A stretch of 49,593 nt of DNA from NCBI GenBank assembly GCA_028291265.1, contig JAQGIK010000044.1, positions 1 to 49,593 on the forward strand. The letters are read 5' to 3'. The position numbers and the translations under genes are program-made. Positions within the stretch are counted from its first letter, which is position 1. Each line of letters opens with the position of its first letter. The notes beneath the pieces are model-generated. The model had not been told where the DNA came from. It made no database searches and saw only the letters and a list, made by a program, of their open reading frames with translations. Of this stretch, positions 9,598 to 17,051 are shown one piece after another. The stretch is from Caulobacter sp. (GTDB lineage Bacteria; Pseudomonadota; Alphaproteobacteria; Caulobacterales; Caulobacteraceae).

Positions 9598-9861
9598 TTA
9601 CATGCCGGCGATGCGGGCGGCGATATTGTGCATGAAGCCGCTCATCAGCGCGCCCATCAGCGGCAGGAACAGCAGCAGCGAGACAAAGATGGCGACGATC
9701 TTCGGCGCATAGACCAGGGTCGCTTCCTGGATCTGCGTCAGCGCCTGCATGAGGCCAATGCCGACCCCGACGACCAGCCCCACGATCAAGACCGGCGCCG
9801 AAAGCTGGATGGTCAGCCAGATGGCGTCACGACTGACGTCAAGCACCTCAGCGCCGTTCAT
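9598..9861 (-). CDS. fliQ: flagellar export gate protein FliQ
   Basis: 87 residues with two membrane segments and the family pattern of SAPVLIVGLVVGVGIGLMQALTQIQEATL in the first hairpin, read in two parts. Its length matches FliQ. It is the first gene of the fliQ-fliR-flhB unit. In Caulobacter fliQ is a class II flagellar gene controlled by CtrA, and a CtrA-like site lies about 53 bases upstream here. Confidence 0.94.
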   Translation of the reverse strand: MNGAEVLDVSRDAIWLTIQLSAPVLIVGLVVGVGIGLMQALTQIQEATLVYAPKIVAIFVSLLLFLPLMGALMSGFMHNIAARIAGM

Positions 9862-9913
9862 GGGAAAGCCTCACAGTGGAATCGGAAACGAGGCTCACTT
9901 GTCGGCGGTTATG

Positions 9914-9929
9914 GTTAACGGGTGTTTAC
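9914..9929 (-). promoter_or_regulatory. candidate CtrA-binding box upstream of fliQ
   Basis: On the minus strand the sequence reads GTAA-N7-TTAAC, one mismatch from the CtrA consensus TTAA-N7-TTAA. It sits 53-68 bases upstream of the fliQ start, a position suited to overlap the -35 region. C. crescentus fliQ is a known CtrA target, so the site agrees with the cckA-CtrA pathway; occupancy is inferred. Confidence 0.5.
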
Positions 9930-9963
9930 GAAGGGGCTGTCGTTGCAGCGGAAAGGGCGCTAC

Positions 9964-10419
9964 CTATGCCCACCGCTGAAGCCCGCTCAGGAACTCCGCC
10001 AAACTGTTGGCAAGGCGGCGAATACGATCATCCGGTTCGCAATCCGGCATGGTGCAGAAGATCGCGCCCCGCGAGTTCGGATCGAGGCTGTACAGCAACA
10101 GATTGCCGCCCTCGTCATAAGCGATCGGCAGCGCCTCGAGTTCGCCGACGGCCTTCCAGATCTTGTAGCTGGAAACGACGCTACGTGGCGGTCCGAGACG
10201 GTCCTCAACAAGGGGTTCAAAGTAGTGAACCACAAATCCCTCATCCCCTTGGACGAACAGGCGATTCATCGGTTGCCCGCCGTTGCATCGGCCGTAGAAC
10301 TCCAGAATATCGCTGGGTAACGAAAAGCCGAGTTCCTTCTCAGCCGCAGCAAAGTGCTCCGCTTCCAGATTGTGATGCGCACCTCTCAATTGGGATCTCT
10401 GAGGTTGGTCTGCGGCCAT
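9964..10419 (-). CDS. SMI1/KNR4 (SUKH) family protein
   Basis: 151 residues. The segment AAEKELGFSLPSDILEFYGRC followed by NGG is the typical SUKH signature (helix, LPxD/LPxxY-like turn, then xNGG). Downstream are beta-rich segments with a YDEGGNLLLYSL motif. SUKH proteins are mostly immunity proteins of contact-dependent and polymorphic toxin systems. No toxin gene adjoins it, so this is an orphan immunity gene or a solitary regulator. It faces the flagellar operon end-on and lies on the minus strand like the small accessory genes above it. Confidence 0.75.
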   Translation of the reverse strand: MAADQPQRSQLRGAHHNLEAEHFAAAEKELGFSLPSDILEFYGRCNGGQPMNRLFVQGDEGFVVHYFEPLVEDRLGPPRSVVSSYKIWKAVGELEALPIAYDEGGNLLLYSLDPNSRGAIFCTMPDCEPDDRIRRLANSLAEFLSGLQRWA

Positions 10420-10505
10420 GCTCGCCGGAGGGCAATAGCTGCGTCAACGAGACACACCGCCGGCCGCAGGTTCGCGCGCCCTTCTTCCGATATCCCGAAG
10501 ATACG

Positions 10506-10541
10506 GTGACAGTCACGCTCCGCGAGACAGTCACCGTCTCG
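10506..10541. repeat. nested palindromes and 9-bp direct repeats
   Basis: GTGACaGTCAC (10506-10516) is a perfect palindrome and CGAGAC/GTCTCG (10523-10541) is a 6-bp inverted repeat. GACAGTCAC also occurs twice as a direct repeat exactly 18 bases apart. The block lies between the DUF1778 gene end and the SUKH gene start on the minus strand, so it could be an operator for the SUKH gene or a terminator for the antitoxin gene. Confidence 0.4.
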
Positions 10542-10556
10542 GACATGCACACCATT

Positions 10557-10856
10557 CTATCGCTTTGGCTCATAGCCGTCTTCCCACGGCGCAGGGCGCG
10601 ACAGGTGTTCCACTAACTCGGGAATCGGTTCGGCCGGTTTGGAAAGGGTCTTCATGAAGTCCGCGAAACCCTCGGGAGTCATGCGGATCAGCGCGTTTTC
10701 CATGACCACCTCTTCGGCGGCTCGCACTGCGGCATTCCGCACGAACTCGGTTCGCGAGCAGCCACGACGCGCTGCGGCACGGTCGATCACCGCGACGTCC
10801 GCCTCCGGAAGTCGCATGGAGAGGGCACATCTCCTGCGTTTGGCGGAAACGGTCAT
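10557..10856 (-). CDS. DUF1778 (TacA-like) antitoxin, orphan
   Basis: 99 residues. The N-terminus has the ribbon-helix-helix-like pattern LSMRLPEADVAVIDRAAARRG followed by SRTEFVRNAA, typical of DUF1778 antitoxins. These normally pair with a GNAT acetyltransferase toxin that acetylates charged tRNA. The C-terminal half (PEGFADFMKTL, PELVEHL) resembles the toxin-neutralising tail. The ATG has a strong GGAGG site 5 bases upstream. No GNAT gene lies on either side, so it is either solitary or the remnant of a lost pair. Confidence 0.75.
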   Translation of the reverse strand: MTVSAKRRRCALSMRLPEADVAVIDRAAARRGCSRTEFVRNAAVRAAEEVVMENALIRMTPEGFADFMKTLSKPAEPIPELVEHLSRPAPWEDGYEPKR

Positions 10857-10924
10857 GAAACCTCCGTCGAGAACCCAAGTAGGTTAGCCCCAAAGGCGAT
10901 ATTCCGAAACACAGGGACCCATAC

Positions 10925-11350
10925 TTATCTCGGCACGACCCTCGCCTGCCCCGACCGGATGATCGCCTGCATCTCGTCGGCGAGCCGCTTCCTCAAACCA
11001 TCCGAGAGACGGCCATACCGCCACCAGGCGCCGTTGGGATTCCGAGCCGGCCGCAGGTCGTGGCCGGGCCACACCGTGACATTCAGGTCCGAGGTCACGA
11101 TCCAGCTCTGGCGCTCAAGCCCGAGCGCGCCGCCGGAAAGCGGTATCTTGTTGTCATGAGCAGGCTCGGTTCCCGTGATGGGCATGACCACGACACGCCG
11201 GCCCTCCTCCAGAATCGCCGCGATGACGCAGCGCCTGTCCTTAACGCCTTCGAGAAGGCCGGCATCCCGCTCATGTTTCCACAGAAACGAGAACTCGATG
11301 ACGTCTCCCGGCGCCGGCGCGTGTGTGTCAGTCGATGATGGTGTCGCCAT
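10925..11350 (-). CDS. PemK/MazF-like toxin
   Basis: 141 residues. GDVIEFSFLW at the N-terminus, then RRCVIAAI and VVVMPITGT, and later SWIVTSDLNVTVWPG, follow the strand order of PemK/MazF-fold endoribonuclease toxins. It begins inside the end of the preceding antitoxin gene (23-base overlap), the usual antitoxin-first order. A C-terminal basic helix (LSDGLRKRLADEM) follows the core. RNase activity is inferred from the family only; the copy looks intact. Confidence 0.75.
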   Translation of the reverse strand: MATPSSTDTHAPAPGDVIEFSFLWKHERDAGLLEGVKDRRCVIAAILEEGRRVVVMPITGTEPAHDNKIPLSGGALGLERQSWIVTSDLNVTVWPGHDLRPARNPNGAWWRYGRLSDGLRKRLADEMQAIIRSGQARVVPR

Positions 11351-11624
11351 CGTCCGTGGTTCCCTTGGGAGCCCGGAGGTTGTCTAGGTCCGCGAGGATG
11401 GCGCTGGCGAGATCGGCTGGAAGATCGGCGCTTCGGTAGGCCTGACGCTCCTGATCGCGAAGACGCTCGTAATCTTCGTAGGCCAAGAGGACGTGACGGG
11501 GCCGCCCGTGGGCGGTGATCACGACAGGTTCACGCAAGGCGTTGTCCGTTACGCGTTTCCAGTTTCTCAGCGCTTCCTTCGAGGTGACAGTCCGGGCTGG
11601 CGTCTGTGCGGTTACAATCGGCAT
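11328..11624 (-). CDS. Phd/YefM-type antitoxin
   Basis: 98 residues from the ATG at 11624, which is preceded by GGAGG with 7 bases spacing; a longer frame to 11648 lacks such a site. The sequence has the Phd/YefM pattern: VTSKEALRNWKRVTDNALREP, then VVITAHGRPRHVLLAYEDYERL. The N-terminal half should bind DNA and the acidic C-terminus (TTDDGDTIID) should bind the toxin. It is cotranscribed with the PemK-like toxin by a 23-base overlap. The pairing of a Phd fold with a PemK-like toxin is a mix-and-match combination. Confidence 0.82.
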   Translation of the reverse strand: MPIVTAQTPARTVTSKEALRNWKRVTDNALREPVVITAHGRPRHVLLAYEDYERLRDQERQAYRSADLPADLASAILADLDNLRAPKGTTDDGDTIID

Positions 11625-11682
11625 CTGGTACCCTCCACCCGGCCTCACCGGTTTGCACGGCCCTCGGCCATGCGCTTGAATT

Positions 11683-11716
11683 AGACGTAAAATACGTCTT
11701 TTGTGACTTTCGTCAA
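11683..11716 (-). promoter_or_regulatory. toxin-antitoxin promoter with palindromic operator
   Basis: On the minus strand TTGACG (11711-11716) and TATTTT (11689-11694) are separated by 16 bases, a good housekeeping-type promoter. The perfect inverted repeat AGACGTA-AAA-TACGTCT (11683-11699) overlaps the -10 element. It lies 59 bases upstream of the antitoxin ATG. Antitoxin autoregulation at this palindrome is inferred from how Phd/YefM operons work. Confidence 0.65.
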
Positions 11717-11826
11717 GACAGGCTCCTCAGCCGGCCCCTCACAACATCGCGTTCTCGCGTTCCCCGCGATCACCCCCTATGCTCCCGCCGTGGGGCATAC
11801 CGCGCCCCGTCGCCTGACCCGAGACC

Positions 11827-13137
11827 ATGTTACTCATCGCCTGCGCCGTGGTTCTGCTCCTTGTGGTGCTCAACGGCGTCTTCGCCATGTCCGAACTGGC
11901 GGTCGTCTCCTCCCGCAAGGCCAAGCTCCAGTCCCGCGCCGAGAAGGGCGACGAGGGCGCCGCCGAGGCGCTGCGGCTGGCCGAGGATCCGACCCGCTTC
12001 CTGTCGGCCGTGCAGGTCGGCATCACCCTGATCGGCATCCTGGCCGGCGCCTACGGCCAGGCGACCATCGCCGAGGAACTGGCCAAGACCTTCGCCAGAT
12101 ACCCGGCCATCGCCGAGTACAGCCACGTCATCGCCACCGGCATCGTCGTGGTGCTGCTGACCTACTTCTCCCTGGTGCTCGGCGAGCTGGCCCCCAAGCG
12201 TTTCGCGATGATCTACCCGGAGACCATCGCCGGGGTCGTCGCGCGCCCCCTGTCGCTTCTGGCCAAAGTCCTTCACCCCTTCGTCAGCCTGCTGACCTTC
12301 TCCACCGCCGGCCTGCTGCGCCTGATGGGCGTCCGGGACGACAGCGGCGAGGCCATCACCCAGGAGGAGGTCGAGACCGTCCTCGCCGAAGGCGCCAACG
12401 CAGGCCTCATCGAGCCCGAGGAACAGACGATCATCGCCGAGGTCATGCGGCTGGGCGACCGCCCGATCCGCGTCGCCATGACCCCCCGCAAGGACGTCTT
12501 CTGGATCAGCCTGGCCGACAGCGAAGAGACCCAGAAGAAAGAGATTCGCGTCTGCCCCTACAGCCGCATCGTCGTCGCCGAGGGCATGGACATCGATGAG
12601 CCGGCCGGCATCGTCCACAAGAAGGCCCTGCTCGACCGCGTTCTCGACGGCGGCCCGCTGGACCTCGCCACCCTGGTCGTGACGCCCCTCTACATTCCCG
12701 AGACCACCAGCGTCCTCAAGGCCCTGGAGCTGCTCAAACAGACGCCGCACCACATGGCCCTGGTGGTCAATGAATTCGGGGCCCTGGAGGGCGTGGTCAC
12801 CGCCATCGACATCCTTGAGATGATCGCCGGCGACTTCCCAGAGAGTCACGACGAGGACGCCCCCAAGTCGATCATCCTGCGCGAGGACGGCAGCTGGCTG
12901 GTCGACGGCCGCACCGACCTCGACGACCTCAACAAGGACCTCGGCCTCAACATCGACGACGACGGCGGCTTCCACACCGCCGCCGGCCTGGTGCTGCAGC
13001 GGCTGGGCCACCTGCCCAAGGAGGGCGAGACCCTCAGCTACGGTGGCTACAAGATCGAGATCGTCGACATGGACGAGCGGCGCATCGACAAGCTGCTGTT
13101 CAAGAAGCTGCCCAAGCCCAGGCCGAAGGCCGAGTAG
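11827..13137 (+). CDS. CNNM/CBS-domain membrane protein (HlyC/CorC family)
   Basis: 436 residues. An N-terminal CNNM membrane domain (~1-195) with FAMSELAVVSSRKAKLQ and GITLIGILAGAYGQ is followed by a CBS pair (~210-340, including LVVNEFGALEGVVTAIDILE) and a C-terminal CorC/HlyC FAD-like domain (~350-430, DGSWLVDGRTDLDDLN and GGYKIEIVDMDERRIDKL). The family is linked to magnesium or cobalt efflux and homeostasis; older 'hemolysin' labels are historical. It is monocistronic in appearance. Confidence 0.9.
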   Translation: MLLIACAVVLLLVVLNGVFAMSELAVVSSRKAKLQSRAEKGDEGAAEALRLAEDPTRFLSAVQVGITLIGILAGAYGQATIAEELAKTFARYPAIAEYSHVIATGIVVVLLTYFSLVLGELAPKRFAMIYPETIAGVVARPLSLLAKVLHPFVSLLTFSTAGLLRLMGVRDDSGEAITQEEVETVLAEGANAGLIEPEEQTIIAEVMRLGDRPIRVAMTPRKDVFWISLADSEETQKKEIRVCPYSRIVVAEGMDIDEPAGIVHKKALLDRVLDGGPLDLATLVVTPLYIPETTSVLKALELLKQTPHHMALVVNEFGALEGVVTAIDILEMIAGDFPESHDEDAPKSIILREDGSWLVDGRTDLDDLNKDLGLNIDDDGGFHTAAGLVLQRLGHLPKEGETLSYGGYKIEIVDMDERRIDKLLFKKLPKPRPKAE

Positions 13138-13245
13138 CCCGGCCCGCCAAAAGTCCTATCAAAACTGTACGTTGCTCGGCGAACCCGCTGAGCGCCAGGG
13201 TTGGCCATGGTCGCGCCGTTCCGGTCGACCGCGGAGGACAACCCC

Positions 13246-14688
13246 ATGCTGCGAGACATTGAAGTCTACATGCCGGCCCTGTCGCCGGTGGTCCTGGACG
13301 CCGGACGCCCCGGCGCCGATCCCGCTTCGGTTCGGGGAGCCCTGCTGGGCGGTTTCGACGCCGACCAGGCAACCCTGGCCCGGAGCGCCCTGGTCGACCT
13401 CGACCTCGCCGCCTTCGGCCCGGCCGCCCGTCAGGAACTGGCCATGGCGCAAGGCCGCTTCGCCGCCGCCAGCCTCTCCGAGCCGGGTGAACCGGTCACC
13501 GCCGGCCGCCTGGCGGTCCTGGCCCAGCCGCTGGCCGGCGCCCGCGCCGGCACCCTGGCCTGGATCCAGACCAGCGGCACGGCCACCGTCGCCTGGCTGG
13601 CCCCGGGCAGCCGCGTCCACCCGGAGACCGGCGGCGTTCTGCTGCCCCGCTCCGTCCTGCCCATCGCCGCTCCCGCCCGCCCCCGCGCCATGGTTCACAC
13701 CGGCACCGAGGAGGTCGACACGATCTTCAAGTTCGCCGACATGTCCAAGGCCTTCCTGCCGCCCGAGGCCTCCGCCGCCCTGAGCGTCGCCGAGGGCCTC
13801 ATCGACCTCTTCACCGGCGGCGGCCCCAGCGACGTGGAAGTCATCATCACGGCGGTGCAGAAGGCCATCCAGGCGGCGGTCGCCGACCTGGAAAGCTTCA
13901 TCGCCCAGGAGAAGATCAACGACATCAAGTCGGTGATCGACACCGCCTACCACTGGCTGTCGGTCTGCGCCGGCCAGGTCAAGGCGGCCAGCGACATCCC
14001 GAGCCAGCTCACCTACGCCCGGCTCGCCCTGCAGGAACTTCCCGTCCAGATCGCGGCCCTCGGCCCGGCGCTGGAGCGGCTGACGACGATCTCCGTCCAG
14101 GCCGACGCCGGCAAGGAACTGCACGCCCGGGTCCGGGCCGCCAAGCTGCTGGCCCACGGCGCGGCCGGCCTGTTCACCCTGCAGAAGCTCCGCATCCAGT
14201 TCGAGGCCTTCCTGGCCGTCCGCACCGACGCGGGCGCCAAGGCGGCGGACCAGCACCGCGCCCTGGTCCGCATCCACCACGAGGCCTATTGCCACGACGT
14301 CCAGGATGGCGACGGCTACGTCCAGGCCTACCGGACGATGATGGCCGGCCTGCTGAAGGACAGGGCCGCGGGCATCACCTTCCAATGGATGGGTTACTTC
14401 CCGAGCCCCTGGGTGGCCATGTTCACCGACGCCTACTGGTCGACCGTGAATCCCTATCGCTGGGATGACTGGGTCGGCGCGATCCAGGGCCTCGGCCGCG
14501 ATCCCGGCGACCGCTTCGACCACGGCGTCTTCCAGGAGAACGCCAACGCCCAGACCGCCTTCCTGACCGCGGACTTCGCCCGCATCGAAGGGCTGAACGA
14601 CGCCGAGGCCCTGATGGCCCGCTACGAGGCCGGCCTGGCCGACTGGCGGACGGTGCTGGACGGCTGGAACGCCCGCCTGGCGGCCTGA
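13246..14688 (+). CDS. unknown protein with possible Cry-toxin-like helical domain
   Basis: 480 residues from the ATG at 13246, which has GGAGG 8 bases upstream; upstream starts (TTG 13201, ATG 13207) lack this. I do not recognise the family. The N-terminal ~165 residues look beta-rich and have no signal peptide. From ~185 to ~390 it is strongly helical: GPSDVEVIITAVQKAIQAAV, a long run ending TAYHW, a Leu/Ala-rich hairpin, HHEAYCHDV, and ITFQWMGYFPSPWVAMF leading to STVNP. The order of these elements resembles the pore-forming domain of three-domain insecticidal toxins, which ends in an FPxYD...YTNPV segment. That similarity is remote and read by eye. The gene stands alone between a CNNM protein and a kinase. 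Confidence 0.7.
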   Translation: MLRDIEVYMPALSPVVLDAGRPGADPASVRGALLGGFDADQATLARSALVDLDLAAFGPAARQELAMAQGRFAAASLSEPGEPVTAGRLAVLAQPLAGARAGTLAWIQTSGTATVAWLAPGSRVHPETGGVLLPRSVLPIAAPARPRAMVHTGTEEVDTIFKFADMSKAFLPPEASAALSVAEGLIDLFTGGGPSDVEVIITAVQKAIQAAVADLESFIAQEKINDIKSVIDTAYHWLSVCAGQVKAASDIPSQLTYARLALQELPVQIAALGPALERLTTISVQADAGKELHARVRAAKLLAHGAAGLFTLQKLRIQFEAFLAVRTDAGAKAADQHRALVRIHHEAYCHDVQDGDGYVQAYRTMMAGLLKDRAAGITFQWMGYFPSPWVAMFTDAYWSTVNPYRWDDWVGAIQGLGRDPGDRFDHGVFQENANAQTAFLTADFARIEGLNDAEALMARYEAGLADWRTVLDGWNARLAA

Positions 14689-14724
14689 CACGAGAGGGGG
14701 AGGCGCGTCACGGCGCTCTGGCCT

Positions 14725-15537
14725 ATGGTCGGCGTCGTGACGCAGCCCGCTCCCGCCCTGATCGACGCTCTCGAGGCCCTGGCATCAGGCCCGGGTAAAA
14801 ATGGCCCGCCACTGATCGGGGTCTCGGGGACGCAGGGGTCGGGCAAGACCACCCTGGTCAGCTATGTCGCCAGGAAGATCGGCGCGGCGCATCTGTCGCT
14901 CGACGATGTGTACCTGACGATCCACCAGCGAGCCCGCCTTGCCACGGAGGTCCACCCCCTGTTCGCCACCCGTGGCCCACCGGGAACCCACGATCTCGCC
15001 ACCCTGGCCCTGCTCCTGGACCGCCTGGCCGGCGCCGGCGCCGGCGACACCACGTCGCTGCCGGTCTTCGACAAGCTCGCCGACGACCGCCGGCCGGCCG
15101 CCGACTGGCCGGTCTTCCCTGGCCGGCCGACCGCCATTCTCTTCGAGGGCTGGTGCCTCGGCGCGACGCCGCAAGATGCTGAAAGACTTGAAAAACCAGT
15201 CAACACCCTGGAGCGCGACGAAGACCCGGACGGCGTCTGGCGCACGGCGATAAACCGCTTCCTCGCCGGCCCCTATGCTACAATGTTTGGCCGCTTCGAT
15301 AGCTTCCTGCACTTGCGGGCGCCGGCCTTCGAGGTCGTCCAGGCCTGGCGCGAGGAACAGCAGGTAGGGCTTCTTGGTCGACAGCTTTTTGAGGAGGAGA
15401 AGGTGGGGCTCGCCCGCTTCATCCAGCACTACGAGCGCCTTACCCGCCATATGCTGGCCGGCGGCGTCCTGCCGGGCCTCGTTGTCCAGCTCGACGCCGA
15501 ACGACGCCCCGTGTCCGCGCCTGCGGAATCCCGCTAG
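14725..15537 (+). CDS. P-loop kinase, D-glycerate 3-kinase-like
   Basis: 270 residues. Walker A GTQGSGKT is at residues 35-42, followed by LSLDDVYLT, the conserved RGPPGTHDL, a FDK...DDRRP segment and FEGWCLG. These match the plant-type/yeast Tda10-like D-glycerate 3-kinase family of the phosphoribulokinase/uridine kinase superfamily. The likely reaction is ATP-dependent phosphorylation of a small organic acid such as D-glycerate; the substrate is inferred. Part of the gene around 15160-15310 has relaxed codon use (AAACCAGTC, ATAAAC, GCTACAATG) compared with the surrounding sequence. Confidence 0.8.
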   Translation: MVGVVTQPAPALIDALEALASGPGKNGPPLIGVSGTQGSGKTTLVSYVARKIGAAHLSLDDVYLTIHQRARLATEVHPLFATRGPPGTHDLATLALLLDRLAGAGAGDTTSLPVFDKLADDRRPAADWPVFPGRPTAILFEGWCLGATPQDAERLEKPVNTLERDEDPDGVWRTAINRFLAGPYATMFGRFDSFLHLRAPAFEVVQAWREEQQVGLLGRQLFEEEKVGLARFIQHYERLTRHMLAGGVLPGLVVQLDAERRPVSAPAESR

Positions 15538-15546
15538 CGTCGCCGC

Positions 15547-16269
15547 ATGAACGAGCTTGCCCGCCTCATCCTGACCCTGGCCCTGGCCGGCACGGCGGTG
15601 ACCTTCCTGGGCAGCCTGATCCTCTGGGCGACCAATGAGGACCGCCGGATCGGCGCCGCCCTCAAACGCGTCCTGAACGGCCCCTCCGAAGCGACCATCG
15701 TCGCCAGGGGCCGGGGCCGCGGCGCCGGCCTGTCGGTGACCACGGGCCTGTTCGCCACCGCCTGGGACAAGGGCGACTGGTGTATGGTCTATCGCCTGGA
15801 GGAGGTCACCGGGGCCGAACTCCTCGTCGACGGCGAAGTCGCGGCCCGCGTCTTCCGCGGCGAGACCCGCAAGGCCCTCGACCGCGTCCCGGCCACCGCC
15901 CGCGAGGTCACCCTGCGGCTGGTCTTCGACGACCCCCGCTACCCCGACTTCGACCTGCAGCTCTGGGCCGCTGGCGACGAGGACCGCCGCGACGCCCCCA
16001 CCGCGGCCAGTTGCGCCCAGGCCGCCAACCAGTGGCTGGCCCGCGTCGAGGCCATCGTCCGCCGCCCCCGCAGCGCCCCGGTCGTCTCCGCCTCGCCGCC
16101 GCCGCCCGCCCCCAAGGTCGCCAAACGCGCGGCGCCGCCTCCCCCGCCCGAGGACGAAGCGCCGCCTTGGGACGAGGATGACGAGGACGACACGGTCCCT
16201 GACCTCTTCGACGACGACTACAGCGACGACGACCGCGAAGACGCCCAAAACCCAAAAAGAAACTCATAA
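15547..16269 (+). CDS. hypothetical membrane-anchored protein with acidic tail
   Basis: 240 residues. One N-terminal membrane segment (~5-28), a folded region of ~140 residues, then a proline-rich stretch (~178-205) and an extremely acidic tail (DEDDEDD, FDDDYSDDD). I do not recognise it. It starts 9 bases after the glycerate-kinase-like gene, so the two are probably cotranscribed. The acidic, low-complexity C-terminus suggests binding to a basic partner or disorder; no catalytic motif is seen. Confidence 0.65.
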   Translation: MNELARLILTLALAGTAVTFLGSLILWATNEDRRIGAALKRVLNGPSEATIVARGRGRGAGLSVTTGLFATAWDKGDWCMVYRLEEVTGAELLVDGEVAARVFRGETRKALDRVPATAREVTLRLVFDDPRYPDFDLQLWAAGDEDRRDAPTAASCAQAANQWLARVEAIVRRPRSAPVVSASPPPPAPKVAKRAAPPPPPEDEAPPWDEDDEDDTVPDLFDDDYSDDDREDAQNPKRNS

Positions 16270-16323
16270 TTGACAGCGTAAATAATAGCGCGCACCTTCC
16301 CGCCAACACCCGGGAGGCCTGCC

Positions 16324-17004
16324 ATGTCCATGCTGATCGCCGCCGCCGCCGTCTTCGTCCTGATCCACCTGCTCATCTCCGGCACCCGCCTGCGCGGCGT
16401 GCTGGTCGGGGTGGTCGGCGAGCCCGCCTACATGGGCCTGTTCTCGGTCGCCTCGCTGGGCGTCATCGTCTGGCTGAGCATCGCCTACGGCGCCGCCAAG
16501 GGAACGGGCCCCGTCCTCTGGAGCGTCCCCGACGCCGCCCGCTGGGCCCAGGCCGGCATCCAGCTGCTGGCCCTGCTGTTCGTGGTCCCCGGTCTGCTCA
16601 CCCCCAACCCGACCAGCGTCAAACAGGAGGGCGCCGTCGAAAAGCCGCTGACCGGCATGCTGCGCATCACCCGCCACCCGTTCCTGTGGGGCGTGGTCAT
16701 CTGGGCCGCCGGCCATCTGCTGCTCAACGGCGATGCCCCCAGCCTCATCCTGTTCGGGTCGATGGCCGTGCTCGGCGTCTTCGGGACCTGGAGCATAGAC
16801 GCCAAGCGCAAGGCGGCGCTGGGCGCCTCCTACGAAGCCTTCATGGCCAAGACCGCCAACATCCCCTTCGCCGCCGTCGTCCAAGGCCGCCAGCCCCTGC
16901 GGATCCTCGAGATCGGCTGGTGGCGCCTGCTCCTGGCCGTGGTCATCTGGGCCGCCCTGCTCTGGGGCCACGGCATGATCTTCGGGGCCAGCGCCCTGCC
17001 TTGA
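16324..17004 (+). CDS. NnrU family membrane protein
   Basis: 226 residues with about six hydrophobic segments. The N-terminal LIHLLISGTRLRG, the central PLTGMLRITRHPFLWG and the WSIDAKRKAALG motif are typical of NnrU/MapEG-like integral membrane proteins. NnrU was named from nitric oxide metabolism in Rhodobacter, but no denitrification genes are nearby, so its role here is unknown. The ITRHP motif also occurs in isoprenylcysteine-methyltransferase-like membrane enzymes. Confidence 0.85.
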   Translation: MSMLIAAAAVFVLIHLLISGTRLRGVLVGVVGEPAYMGLFSVASLGVIVWLSIAYGAAKGTGPVLWSVPDAARWAQAGIQLLALLFVVPGLLTPNPTSVKQEGAVEKPLTGMLRITRHPFLWGVVIWAAGHLLLNGDAPSLILFGSMAVLGVFGTWSIDAKRKAALGASYEAFMAKTANIPFAAVVQGRQPLRILEIGWWRLLLAVVIWAALLWGHGMIFGASALP

Positions 17005-17051
17005 TCGCGGGCGAGGTTGGCGCCAATCTTTACCCGTAACGGGGAGACCCC

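Noticed and set aside
7580..9712. 710-residue plus-strand frame opposite flhB and fliR
   Set aside because: His/Arg/Gln-rich antisense artefact of the flagellar genes.
10340..10573. 77-residue minus-strand frame between the SUKH and DUF1778 genes
   Set aside because: It would overlap both neighbours, has Ser/Thr/Val repeats from the palindromes and lacks a ribosome-binding site.
13159..14691. 510-residue minus-strand frame opposite the Cry-like gene
   Set aside because: Antisense composition (Gly/Asp/Val/Gln) and no start site; the plus-strand gene has a strong GGAGG.
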